The position numbers and the translations under genes are program-made. A stretch of 64,000 nt of DNA from Bog-756 sp963824645. GTDB lineage: Bacteria; Actinomycetota; Acidimicrobiia; Acidimicrobiales; RAAP-2. The notes below the pieces were generated by a model, which saw nothing but the letters and a program-made list of their open reading frames with translations, did no database searches and was not told where the DNA came from. Position 1 is the stretch's first letter. The number at the start of each line of letters is the position of its first letter. Below are positions 17,219-26,600 of the stretch, piece after piece. The stretch covers positions 248,001 through 312,000 of the forward strand of contig CAWGQC010000009.1 in the NCBI GenBank assembly GCA_963824645.1. The letters are read 5' to 3'.

Positions 17219-18178
17219 CTACTGATGGTTCTCGGCTACAAACAAGCCGGCATCACCCGCGGCGTCGGCCGGGAGCGAATCTGGCGCAACCCTATCCGAT
17301 TCCATGCTGGTCGCCCAGGTGATCACCCCATCCGTAAGAAGCGGCGGGAATGACGATCTGCACCCGTCATCGGCCGACGCGTCGAGGCCGAGGAGGCTGA
17401 GGAGGGTCGCCGCCGCTCGCTGGATATTGGCCCCCGAAGCCTTGAGCCCGGTCACCGCCGCTTCGCCGCCGCCGGCCCAGATGGCGACATAGCCGAAGCT
17501 GTACAGACCGGTGTCCAAGCCCAATCTGCGGCACACGACGTAGGCGGTCGATTCCGCTTCCAGTTCGGCCAGTCGGCGATCAGTCTGGCCCTGGTGGAGG
17601 AGAGCGTGGGCGAGCTCGTGAGCCAGCGTCTTGACCTGTTGCGCCGCCGAGTTGCGAACCTCGACCCGGATTCGGCGGCGATCGAATGAGCAGTCGCCAT
17701 TGAGGCCGTCGGGCAGCTCAGCCCACCGGATCGAATATCCGATCCTCCCGGCCGCGGCGGAAAGACGATCGATCCAGATGTAGGGTCCCTCACCACTGAG
17801 CGTGTGACACACGACCGGTAGCTCCGTGCCTTCGGTCTGCGAGATATCGAACACCGGAACCGGTTTGAATCCGCACACCACTCGGGCGTCCGAGGCGTCC
17901 TCGTCGGTGGTCTCCTCTCGGAACCTCATCGGGGCCAGAATCCAGATTGCCTTCTCGCCCCGACGGACCCTACGGTCAAGGGCTCTCCACGCTCGGAATC
18001 CAGCCACGCGGGACGACTCCGGGCGTTGCGAATCGATCAGAACCACGTTGCCGAAGCTGTAACGGTGGAAGCGGCTCTGACAATCGAGATGGCGACGCCA
18101 CTGGTCCGAGGTGGTGAGGGCGAGGATCCCCTCCCGCAGTCGGTCCAGGGCTTCTGAACGGTGATCGGCGTGCGTCAT
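17219..18178 (-). CDS. ArdC-like protein with HExxH metallopeptidase domain
   Basis: A 319-residue protein. The N-terminal 110 residues resemble the ArdC/DUF1738 ssDNA-binding domain (WRRHLDCQSRFHRYSFGNVVLI, with the core FHRYSFGN; then FRAWRALDRRVRRGEKAIWI). A zinc-peptidase motif follows: LAHELAHALLH with E in LEAESTAYVV as third ligand (ImmA/M78-like). ArdC proteins of plasmids protect incoming DNA from restriction. ATG start with GAAGGA upstream. It lies on the host side of the tRNA-Ala attachment site, so it is not inside the present element, but may be left from another one. Anti-restriction activity is inferred from family only. Confidence 0.75.
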   Translation of the reverse strand: MTHADHRSEALDRLREGILALTTSDQWRRHLDCQSRFHRYSFGNVVLIDSQRPESSRVAGFRAWRALDRRVRRGEKAIWILAPMRFREETTDEDASDARVVCGFKPVPVFDISQTEGTELPVVCHTLSGEGPYIWIDRLSAAAGRIGYSIRWAELPDGLNGDCSFDRRRIRVEVRNSAAQQVKTLAHELAHALLHQGQTDRRLAELEAESTAYVVCRRLGLDTGLYSFGYVAIWAGGGEAAVTGLKASGANIQRAAATLLSLLGLDASADDGCRSSFPPLLTDGVITWATSMESDRVAPDSLPADAAGDAGLFVAENHQ

Positions 18179-18527
18179 GATTTCGGATCCTTCGGAAAAT
18201 CGAACGAGGATCGGATGTCGATGATCCCCAGGCTGCGGTAGGGATCTCCCGCGGGTGGATCCGAGTCGGCCGGGCCGGACAGAGCTGGGTGATCCGTCCG
18301 AAAGCCCAGGGCGGCGGTCCATTTGTGACCGCCCGGGCGACAATCCGAGCGAGTCTCGGAAGCCACCGATCAACGGTGAGGGTAGCGCACCCCTGTCACG
18401 ACGACGGTGGGAGGTCGGACCGCTAACTGTTTCTCGGGCTATTCTCCGCAGATCCGTCCGAACCATCGCGTAGTATGCGGACCGCGGCCAGCAAACCGGC
18501 CGCCGCGCCGGGTCGAGATGTTCGCCT
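18179..18527. other. Gap of 349 bp upstream of tRNA-Ala
   Basis: Holds the start region of the ArdC-like gene and the promoter region of tRNA-Ala. I see no credible coding sequence and no attachment-site copy here. Confidence 0.4.
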
Positions 18528-18601
18528 GGGGATGTAGCTCAGTTGGCTAGAGCACCTGCTTTGCAAGCAGGGGGTCACGGGTTCGAGTCCCGTCATCTCC
18601 A
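18528..18601 (+). tRNA. tRNA-Ala (anticodon TGC), integration target
   Basis: Full cloverleaf with acceptor GGGGATG/CATCTCC including the G3:U70 pair that marks alanine tRNAs, anticodon stem-loop CCTGC-TTTGCAA-GCAGG (anticodon TGC) and T-loop GGTTCGAGTCC. CCA is not encoded. Its 3' half is the 45-bp core repeated at 27793-27837, and the element inserted there restores a complete gene. Confidence 0.95.
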
Positions 18602-19830
18602 CTCTCATCTTTCCTGGTGAGAGGCACAATGTCCGCCCACGGTCTCCCGTCCTCCGACTCAAGTTCCCCCTCCATCGCGCGTCCATCGCGCGGGAATTCC
18701 TGATTCGCCGGCCGCAGTCCGCTATCCATAGGTTTGCCAGCCCGATTGCCACCGGCTCTCCGGCCGAGCTCGGCGAGAGCCTCGGCCAGTACACGGTCGC
18801 GGTCGTCGGTCGCATGCTGATAGCGCAGCGCCGCCACCGGTGATCTGTGCCCGGCCCGTCGCATGAGCTCAGCCAGCGACGCTCCGGTGGCGGCGGACCA
18901 TGTCAATCCCGAGTGCCGGAGGTCGTGCAGTCGGAGATCGGTGCGCCCGACCGAGGCTCGGGCTATGGTCCACGCCTTGGTAAGGGCCTTGACCAGCAGG
19001 GCGTGACCCTTCTCGCCTACCAGGAAGGGAGCGTCAGCCTCACGGCTGACGTACATCGCGAGATGACGTTCAACCTCGGGAATCACGTTTCCCGGAATGG
19101 CCACCGTCCTCCGACCAGCGTCGGTCTTGGGAACCTTGATGATCTCCTCGCCCCCCATCCGGGGACCGCGGGTCAGTTCTACGGTGAGAGTGCCTCGAGA
19201 CAGGTCGATATCACGGCGACGGAGGCCGAGCAGCTCACCCCGACGGAGTTGGCACCACGCACCAAGGAGCACGGCCACCCGGAGATGGTCCGGCATCGCC
19301 TCGGTGAGCGCGGCGACCTCTGCCATCCATGCGACCGGCCGTTCGGATGACCGTTCGACGGCGGCACCTATCACCTGGCAAGGGTTCCGAGTGATGATTT
19401 CATCAGCCACCGCTGCACGCATGATCGATGACAAGAGACGGTAGGCTTTAGCCGCCGTGACCGGATGCTGTCGGGCCAGTCGGGCGTTCCACGCCCGGAC
19501 CATCGAGGGTTCGATCTCGCCGAGGGCCCGCTTCCCGAGCGCAGGGACGATGTGATGTTCGAGGAGCCATTTGTACTGGTCGACAGTTCGCAGAGCGAGC
19601 CCCGGCCGACGCTCCGCAAGGTTCTCCCGGCCATACGTGGCGAGCGTGACGCGTGCGCGCCGGGGGTCGATTGCAACCCCGCGCAACCGATCGGCCTCCA
19701 CCGAAGTGGCGTACGCCTCCGCGTCGCGCTTCCGCTTGAATGTCTTGGTGACAACCCGGCCGCCGATACGTGTTCGCACGTCGTAGCGGGCATCCCCTTT
19801 ACTGGTGGTTCGCCTGAAGATCTGAGCCAT
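18547..19830 (-). CDS. Tyrosine-type site-specific integrase
   Basis: A 427-residue phage/element-type integrase. It has an AP2-like arm-binding N-terminus (YDVRTRIGGRVVTKTFKRK), a SAM-like core-binding domain (about 70-165) and a catalytic domain with Arg in CQLRRGELLGL, HDLRHSG (H-x-x-R), GHRS and the nucleophile Tyr in ALRYQHATDD. The last 18 codons run through the attachment core and the stop codon (TAG at 18547-18549) is in the host part of the tRNA gene. In the excised circle the frame would instead end in KPTMPDIDEP. ATG start. A small excisionase-like gene lies 125 bp upstream on the same strand. Confidence 0.95.
   Translation of the reverse strand: MAQIFRRTTSKGDARYDVRTRIGGRVVTKTFKRKRDAEAYATSVEADRLRGVAIDPRRARVTLATYGRENLAERRPGLALRTVDQYKWLLEHHIVPALGKRALGEIEPSMVRAWNARLARQHPVTAAKAYRLLSSIMRAAVADEIITRNPCQVIGAAVERSSERPVAWMAEVAALTEAMPDHLRVAVLLGAWCQLRRGELLGLRRRDIDLSRGTLTVELTRGPRMGGEEIIKVPKTDAGRRTVAIPGNVIPEVERHLAMYVSREADAPFLVGEKGHALLVKALTKAWTIARASVGRTDLRLHDLRHSGLTWSAATGASLAELMRRAGHRSPVAALRYQHATDDRDRVLAEALAELGRRAGGNRAGKPMDSGLRPANQEFPRDGRAMEGELESEDGRPWADIVPLTRKDESGDDGTRTRDPLLAKQVL
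18558..18602 (+). other. attL core (45 bp) within tRNA-Ala
   Basis: Identical over 45 bases to 27793-27837; the bases just outside differ on both sides (left: CACCT against GGTGG; right: TCTCA against CCCTC). Spans the anticodon arm to one base past the tRNA end. Confidence 0.93.
18671..18692 (+). repeat. Tandem pair of 11-bp units, candidate integrase arm sites (left end)
   Basis: TCCATCGCGCG occurs twice head to tail, 11 bp apart (one helical turn), 68 bp inside attL and within the integrase coding sequence. The same 20-mer CATCGCGCGTCCATCGCGCG recurs near attR at 27680-27699. Confidence 0.6.
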
Positions 19831-19955
19831 GCCGAGCTACGAGATCCCGGGTCGGGATTCGGGAGTCCCGAACGGTTGGTGGACGGGCTTACTGGTCATC
19901 TGGTCCTCGCTGATATAACGATTACCAACTCCGGCGTACGCATTCGGTGCTGTCC

Positions 19956-20198
19956 TCAAACGAGGTGACCGGGTGGCGTACGCGACCACCCGCTCCTCAT
20001 TCTGGCCGATGGATGACCCTCTCCGTCGCCCTGGCGGAGCTTGGCCACGAAGGGCTCGAGAGCCTCGGCAGGGACCCGCCGGCACCGGCCGATGGTGACC
20101 GACTCGAGTTCACCGCTCGCCACCAGCTCATATGCCTTCGTGCGACCGATCGATAGCCGCTCGGCCGCCTCTTCGACGGTGAGCAGGAACTTCCCCAT
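19956..20198 (-). CDS. Excisionase-like helix-turn-helix protein
   Basis: An 80-residue protein with a winged-helix DNA-binding domain of the excisionase/AlpA type (LTVEEAAERLSIGRTKAYEL, then ELESVTIGRCRRVPAEAL) and a basic C-terminal tail. ATG at 20198 is chosen; the frame stays open further up but without family-like sequence. It is upstream of the integrase on the same strand. Expected role is to bend the attachment DNA and set the direction of recombination, or to regulate the element. Confidence 0.8.
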   Translation of the reverse strand: MGKFLLTVEEAAERLSIGRTKAYELVASGELESVTIGRCRRVPAEALEPFVAKLRQGDGEGHPSARMRSGWSRTPPGHLV

Positions 20199-20808
20199 CA
20201 GTCTTCCCCCGGTCGCCAACACGGTTCGGCGGGCGCAGCCGTCACGACGCTGACCGCTGATGTGTCAATACGTAGTCCCACGATTTCTCCGTTCACCTAC
20301 AAGGAAGGAACTTCCTCCCTCATAACCAAATGGGTTTTCTCACACACCCTTTCGTGACACTCCCTGGTCAGAGTCCCGACATCCCACCAACTTCCGATTG
20401 GAGATCCCCTCGCCCAGAACGGTCAATCCATGGGTCGGTTGACGCTCGAGACGACGACGGTTTGACCACCCAGCACATTCACTAGATCGCATCCGTTGCC
20501 ACCTAACGACCCTGTAGACAAATTCCTGATTCTCCAGTTGGTTGCCGGCCTCCGCCGGCTCCGGCCTGGGCCTCCGCCGGCTATGGCCGCCTCCAATGGT
20601 GATCAAAGTTCGACAACAAGCTCAAGTCGGAACGGGTTCGGTCCGCTTGAGCTGCCGCACGGCCACTCCGTGGCCGATTGACCTCGGCTGCCGACGTTCC
20701 GCCTGCTCCGGCGTTTTGGCCTCTTCCGACAGAAGTTTCTGGGGATCGCGACAGCATCTCCACTACTCCTTCGAGATAGCGGCAACCGAGAGCCGCCCGG
20801 GCGGCCTT
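20199..20808. other. Gap of 610 bp inside the element
   Basis: No convincing gene. It contains the AT-rich upstream region of the excisionase-like gene, a small inverted repeat AGGAAG-GAA-CTTCCT near 20302-20316, and a GC-rich patch in which GCCTCCGCCGGC occurs twice near 20547 and 20570. A control region is plausible, but nothing is decisive. Confidence 0.35.
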
Positions 20809-21435
20809 CTACGAACCCGCCGAGGCAACCGCGGTCGCAGCCTCATTGAGCTCATTAACCAGGGCTTGCGAGATGGGCACCGACCCGGTCGCAGCGAGGG
20901 TGTAACTCGTCCCATCAGCCAACGTCACGTCCGCAGAGAGCGCTGCGTTTCCACCGACCTCAGATTCCGATGCAGGCAGGACGCATGCAGCCCCGATTGG
21001 CGTCAGACCTGGCCCCCCGCATGGAAGAGGCCCGGTAGTGTCCGGACCGATGCTCAGCGCCGTAAGGATCGGATTCGTGGGTCCCTCATACGCACATCCA
21101 AAGCTCGATGCCGTTTCCGTCATCGGAACTCCCATAAGACTGCCCACAGCCGCGGTGCTGAAAAAGCAATCACTTGGAGCGGCCAGGTTGGCCACCATCG
21201 TCGAGTTTGAGGTCGAAGAAGCACTTGTCGCTGGGACTGTAGACGATTGGGTCCCAGGTGCCTCTGTCGAGACAGACGTAGTAGCAGAGGCATTGCTGGT
21301 CGTAGTCGTGGTGTCCTGGGCAGGTTTGGTTGTCGTCGAATGATTCAATCCGACGGAAGATGCATCGCCGCAACCAGCAGCACAAAGCGAACAGAGCAAC
21401 ACCACGCACGTCGAACTGAAGGTCAGCTTGCGCAT
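20809..21435 (-). CDS. Lipoprotein with Thr/Ser-rich stalk
   Basis: A 208-residue predicted lipoprotein. The signal peptide ends in a lipobox (LCAAGC, Cys at about 21), followed by a stalk of about 55 residues dominated by Thr and Ser (a likely glycosylated spacer), then a compact domain of about 110 residues with four cysteines (DCFFS, FGCAYEG, LPCGGPG, AACVLP). The domain recalls DUF3558-like actinobacterial lipoproteins but I cannot confirm it. Start MRKLTF at ATG 21435. Same strand as, and downstream of, the 549-residue lipoprotein gene inside the integrative element. Confidence 0.7.
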   Translation of the reverse strand: MRKLTFSSTCVVLLCSLCAAGCGDASSVGLNHSTTTKPAQDTTTTTSNASATTSVSTEAPGTQSSTVPATSASSTSNSTMVANLAAPSDCFFSTAAVGSLMGVPMTETASSFGCAYEGPTNPILTALSIGPDTTGPLPCGGPGLTPIGAACVLPASESEVGGNAALSADVTLADGTSYTLAATGSVPISQALVNELNEAATAVASAGS

Positions 21436-21668
21436 TGCCGCATAGTACGTAGTGACCCCAGCTCGAGCAACCACTCATTCTGTTGACACCACCGCCAAAC
21501 CTGCTCTGTGTACATCCCAGCTTTTCCTGGTAGACGCAGGTCGCCGTGGTGGGAGTCATACACAATGGGTGTCCCGAGAACCGGGGCCTGATCAGCAGCT
21601 GGCGGCGCTCGACATCCGGGAGTCCATCGAAAGCCCATCACCCTGGCCACCCGGGCCGCGAGTGACGG

Positions 21669-23318
21669 TCAGGCCCCGCACTGACCCGCTGTGTCCGCGG
21701 TTGGATCACACAACTGATCGATGAAGCCACCCCCGGTAGTGACGTTGATGAACTGGCCGGGTGACGCCGGATTTAGGGTCAGCGTGATAGTGCTTCCTGG
21801 GCTGAAAGAGCCGGCCTGGACATTCCCACTGGCGTCTTCGCCCGTCGTATCGGTCGCCGAGGTGATAGTCCCGGTTGCCGTGGAACCAGAAACGGAGTTG
21901 AGCTGGAAGACGATGCTATTGATCGGGATGTCCGCATCTATGCAATTCGGGCATGCGGGATAGTCGGGCTCGGAGAGGACGCCAGCTCCCGAGGCCTGAA
22001 CCATCAATCCTCGCTCGTGTGCTTCCCATTGTCCGGCGAAGGGCACGAAGTCAGGGGCTGCTGCGCGTGAGACGGTGATGATGTGGATGCCACCCGTGGA
22101 CCATCCGATGGTCGTCTCCACCGCGAGAAAAGCCGTCTGAACGATGTTCTCGAAGATGGAGGCAACGATACTGAGTACGGCAGTGAGTAGCGATGCTGCT
22201 CCCAGATCGACGATCTGGTTGGCGCACTCAAACCCGACACTGGCCAGGTTCTGCAGTGTCGAACGATCAAGCGGAGCTGTTGGTGAGAGCGCTGACACCT
22301 CTGTGGCACAGCTCCCTTGGCCAACCTCAGAGACCGTCTCCCGTGCCGCAGCAGCTCCAAACTTCGATTCCGCCACAAGAAGTACCTGCGTAGCGGACTC
22401 GATGATGCTCACTAAGTAGGCGACATCATCGAGCTCGCTGTGCATCTGACTCGTTTGGCCGGGAACGAGGGGTGTGGTGACATCGGCTTCGGAGCCGGGC
22501 GGGATGACGGTCCCAGCCCACCGCCCCTTCGTCGCATTGAAAAGAGCCTGGTCAATGTCCGAGTAAATGTCGGCCGGTGGCGCAAGGCTCAGTTGGCTGG
22601 CGTCGGCCAGGTAGAGGTCAGTGGGGAAGGCCAACGTGCTCGCAACCTTCACCAACACGTGCGAGGCGTCGGACACCTGGCCGCAGTCGTTCAGGGTTCC
22701 GTCTTCGGGCGAAGCTGTGACGACCACGGCGCTCGAGACCTCACAACTCGGCTGCGGGCCTTCGATCTTGACCGAGCCCACGAGCGACGACAGCACTCCC
22801 TTCACGACCGTTCGGACGTTTGTGGGCACGAAGCGTAATACGCCCCAGATCGAGAAGTGCGGGAGCACGGTGCTCACCGTGTGTATTGCTGCGGCGTACG
22901 TGCTGGTGACGGGGGTCCAGACGGCGGTTGCGGGATCGTAGGTGGCGAAGAATGGCGTACTCACTGACCCGGTGGCCCGAGGAAGGTGAGCAGCGACCGT
23001 CACGCCACCTGCCGGAATGGCACCATCGGAGCGCAACAACCAGGGCCCAGCCACGATTTGGAGAGGGCTCGGTTCAGTTCCACCTGCAGTGGTAATTGGC
23101 GCCGAGAGAGTGGCCGCCGCGGACTTGGGGGCAGAGCGAGCCGTGATGGTGGTGGATGACGTCGCAGGCAAGATGGCCACGAGATCCCTAGCGACGGTTG
23201 TGGTCCTAGTCGCGTTTGATGTTGTAACAGCCGGACTCGAACAACCTGCCAGCACGCCCAGAATCATCAACCCCGCCAAGAATGACGCTATCCGTCGCCG
23301 TGCCGCGGACCTGTTCAT
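21669..23318 (-). CDS. Large predicted lipoprotein, unknown function
   Basis: A 549-residue exported protein with signal peptide and lipobox (MILGVLAGC, Cys at about 26). A Thr/Ala-rich spacer precedes a beta-rich domain (PLQIVAGPWLLRSDG, FFATYDPATAVWTPV), a middle helical region with cysteines, and a C-terminal beta domain (FAGQWEAHERGLMVQASG) seen in other actinobacterial surface proteins. No catalytic motif recognised. It is divergent from the glycosidase gene with 369 bp between the starts, which suggests shared control and a common envelope function. Confidence 0.7.
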   Translation of the reverse strand: MNRSAARRRIASFLAGLMILGVLAGCSSPAVTTSNATRTTTVARDLVAILPATSSTTITARSAPKSAAATLSAPITTAGGTEPSPLQIVAGPWLLRSDGAIPAGGVTVAAHLPRATGSVSTPFFATYDPATAVWTPVTSTYAAAIHTVSTVLPHFSIWGVLRFVPTNVRTVVKGVLSSLVGSVKIEGPQPSCEVSSAVVVTASPEDGTLNDCGQVSDASHVLVKVASTLAFPTDLYLADASQLSLAPPADIYSDIDQALFNATKGRWAGTVIPPGSEADVTTPLVPGQTSQMHSELDDVAYLVSIIESATQVLLVAESKFGAAAARETVSEVGQGSCATEVSALSPTAPLDRSTLQNLASVGFECANQIVDLGAASLLTAVLSIVASIFENIVQTAFLAVETTIGWSTGGIHIITVSRAAAPDFVPFAGQWEAHERGLMVQASGAGVLSEPDYPACPNCIDADIPINSIVFQLNSVSGSTATGTITSATDTTGEDASGNVQAGSFSPGSTITLTLNPASPGQFINVTTGGGFIDQLCDPTADTAGQCGA

Positions 23319-23430
23319 CTAACTGTTGGAGTGATGGTGGACTGCCAATTAACGAGACAGATCCAAGTTCGCAGCTTCTGTTCGTCCGGTTGGCCTGTCG
23401 CGGCAATGCTCCCCACGATCCTTCTTCCTT

Positions 23431-23449
23431 AGGCGACCCACCGTCGCCT
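23431..23449. promoter_or_regulatory. Perfect 7-bp hairpin in the divergent control region
   Basis: AGGCGAC-CCACC-GTCGCCT lies 113 bp upstream of the large lipoprotein start in the 369-bp region between the divergent lipoprotein and glycosidase genes. It could be an operator or a 5' leader hairpin of the lipoprotein mRNA. No run of T follows on either strand, so a terminator is unlikely. Confidence 0.4.
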
Positions 23450-23639
23450 TCGCCTTTGATGTCGACGACAGGGTACCAATGACCACCACGCGCCGGATCA
23501 AGATCACCACATCAGTAGATCCCCCGGCACTTGACCACTGAACGCCACGAGGGATGCTGTGGGTTAGGTGAAGTTCGGGCGCCACCGATCCTCAGTGATG
23601 TGTACTCCCTACACGGTGCAACTTCCGCAAGACAACCCG

Positions 23640-23645
23640 TATAAT
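23640..23645 (+). promoter_or_regulatory. Candidate -10 element of the glycosidase gene
   Basis: A consensus TATAAT stands 42 bp before the glycosidase ATG. The matching -35 is weak (TGCAAC at 23617-23622, 17 bp away). Confidence 0.45.
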
Positions 23646-23687
23646 TGCCTGTAGCGTGCTCGTATTCCAGTAAGAAGGGGAGGCGGC

Positions 23688-26600
23688 ATGGGCGGATTTA
23701 GGCGGATGGTAGTGATCTCGGTCTTGATCGTTGTACTCGCGTCAGCATTTAACAGCGCTACCTCAGGCGCCGCTCCCGGAACGCCTAAAGCCGGGCAAGC
23801 AGTAGCGGTCAAACAGGCAGCACCGGCTAAAGGCGAAGCAGCTCCCGTCAAGAATGCAACCGCCAATCCGACCTCGATCCCCCAGATCCCGGTCATCGAG
23901 ACCGTTACTGCTGAAGGCCTCGGCGCGCTAGTCAACTGGAAGCCGGATCCCGCATCAAATCATGTCACTCTGTACACACTAACTGCGAGGGTGGTTCCCG
24001 GGTTCCCCGGCACCGTATCTGGAGTGTGTGCTGCCCCACCAGCGACCTCCGCCAGTTCTGGCTCGTCTGCCTTGGTGGGAGGGTTGTGTGCCAGGATTCC
24101 CTATGCGATCTCAATGACCGCCACAAATGCCAAAGGAACAAGCGCAGCCAGCCTGATCTCCAAACCGGTAGTTCCCTTTGCGGCTCGGAAGCCAAACCCT
24201 CCTGTCATCACTTCTGTAGTACCGACCAACACGGGTCTAGTCGTGAGCTGGTCCGCCCCTCTGATCACTGGAGGTGACCCCCTGACGGGGTTCTCCTTGA
24301 CTGCCACTACTGGCATCAAAAGCGTGACGAGTACCGCGGAGGCTGCAGCCACGCAGCTAACCCTTACCAAACTAACCAACGGCGCAACCTACAAGCTCAG
24401 TCTGGTGGCCATTTCTAAGGCGGGGATCTCAGCTGCAAGTACTAGCTCAGGAGTGCCGTCAGCGCCCACTAAGCCAAAGGTCCCAAAGCATATTCAGCTC
24501 AAGCCCAAGGACATGCAGGGAGCAACCGGCCTCCCAGATCCCGCCTGGTACTACGCCGGCTCCGAGCAATACATCTTCCCGGCCGTGGCAGGAATGAGCA
24601 ATCAATCGGTGAACTCGGACTACACGATCCAGTATTCGTCCAACGTCACCATCACCGTTCTCAGTTCGAACGGGATCACGGTGAAAACGCTGCAGACCTC
24701 AACTCAGGAGGAAGGCTGTCTCGAGACGGACTACAACTCCTGCGTCTACGGACTGAGTTGGGACGGCACCAACGAAGAAGGTGACATCGTCGCACCTGGG
24801 CAGTACACGGTTCAGGTGACTGCGGCCAACAGCGTTGGATCCCAGTCGATCACTGAGCTGGTGGACGTCGCCAACCCGGGCGCGCCGGGCGCGATCACGG
24901 TGCCGACCAATGGCGCAGCGCTGAGTGGCACCTCCTACAACGTCGTGTTCACACCGAGGTCGCCATTTGCCGCCGCCGGGTTCACGATCACCCAGGTGTT
25001 TGCGTCATGCCCTCCTTACGGCTACGACAACATCACCTCTCCCGCCGGTGATGGCACCTGGCAGGGGGCACTTGACACCACCGCTTGCACGGATGGATCG
25101 ACCGCTCTGTCGGATTCGGTGACCTTCACCGATCCTCTCGGAAATTCTGACTCCTGGTCTGACCCGAATCCGCCATCGGTGACTATCTCGAACCCACCCG
25201 ATCCCGCCTGGTACTACGCCGGCTCCGAGCAATACATCTTTCCGGCCGTGGCAGGAATGAGCAATCAATCGGTGAACTCGGACTACACGATCCAGTATTC
25301 GTCCAACGTCACCATCACCGTTCTCAGTTCGAACGGGATCACGGTGAAAACGCTGCAGACCTCAACTCAGGAGGAAGGCTGTCTCGAGACGGACTACAAC
25401 TCCTGCGTCTACGGACTGAGTTGGGACGGCACCAACGAAGAAGGTGACATCGTCGCACCTGGGCAGTACACGGTTCAGGTGACTGCGGCCAACAGCGTTG
25501 GATCCCAGTCGATCACTGAGCTGGTGGACGTCGCGAACCCGGGCGCGCCGGGCGCGCTTGAGAATCCTGCGCCTGCCAGCACGCTCGAGGGTCTGGTCTA
25601 CTTTGAGTTCGATCCGAGTAGCTCCTTCCCGTGGGGATCACAGGTGACCCAGGTTGATGCGTGCCTTTCTACCGGACCATGCGCACCGATGTACAACACG
25701 TCACCCGACGGAGATTGGTGGACGACCGAGATCATGACCGGCCTCACCGCAGGGGAGGCAACACTCACGACAACCGTATATTTCACTGATCCGGTAGGCG
25801 GAGGGCAGAGTTGGACAGACTCTGGGAGAACCGTCTACGTGAACACTCGTGCCGTTCCCCCGCCGAATACTGTTTGGGTTCATCAAACAAGTGGCATTAA
25901 CTCCAGTGTTTGCCCGACCGCCGGTACCGAAACACCGTGTCGCATGGCGGCAACGACGGCCACGTTGGGCGTCGTCAAGAAGGGCAACGTAAACATCGAT
26001 GTAACAAAGGAGAATCAGCCGATTGACGGTTTTGGAGCGATGCTCACTGACTCCTCAGCTAGCGAACTCGCGTCCCTCCCAGAGGCCGAACTGAATCAAG
26101 TAATGAGCAGCCTCTTCAGCGCAGCAGGCGGTGCGGGTATCTCGGTGCTTCGAATCCCAATCGGTCCCAACGATTTTTCGCCCAGCGAGTTCTCCTACCA
26201 GGCCTCAGCTACTGGGACCTTTGATCTCTTTGCAGATCCAGACGAAAGCGACATCCTCGAAATTCTCGATCTAGCGAAAGCCATCAACCCAGATCTCATT
26301 GTAATTGCTTCGCCGTGGAGCGCTCCTCCCTGGATGAAGGCTGGCGATGCTAGTTACAACAATGGATCGGCGACTTTGGCAAATTACTCTGAATACGAGA
26401 AGTATCTTGCCAGCTTTATCGAGGCATATTCAGCTCAGGGAATCTCCATCAACTACATAACGCCTCAGAACGAACCCGGTGCCAACCCATCCCAGTACCC
26501 TGGGATGGACCTCAGTTCAAGCAATGAGGCATCACTGGTCTCACAGCTCGCCGGTCTGCTCAAGACAGATCATCTGTCGACCCAGATTCTCGCCTACGAC

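Noticed and set aside
20540..20590. Repeated GCCTCCGCCGGC as a possible repeat array
   Set aside because: Only two short GC-rich copies; no spacer structure, and nothing like a CRISPR is found in the window.
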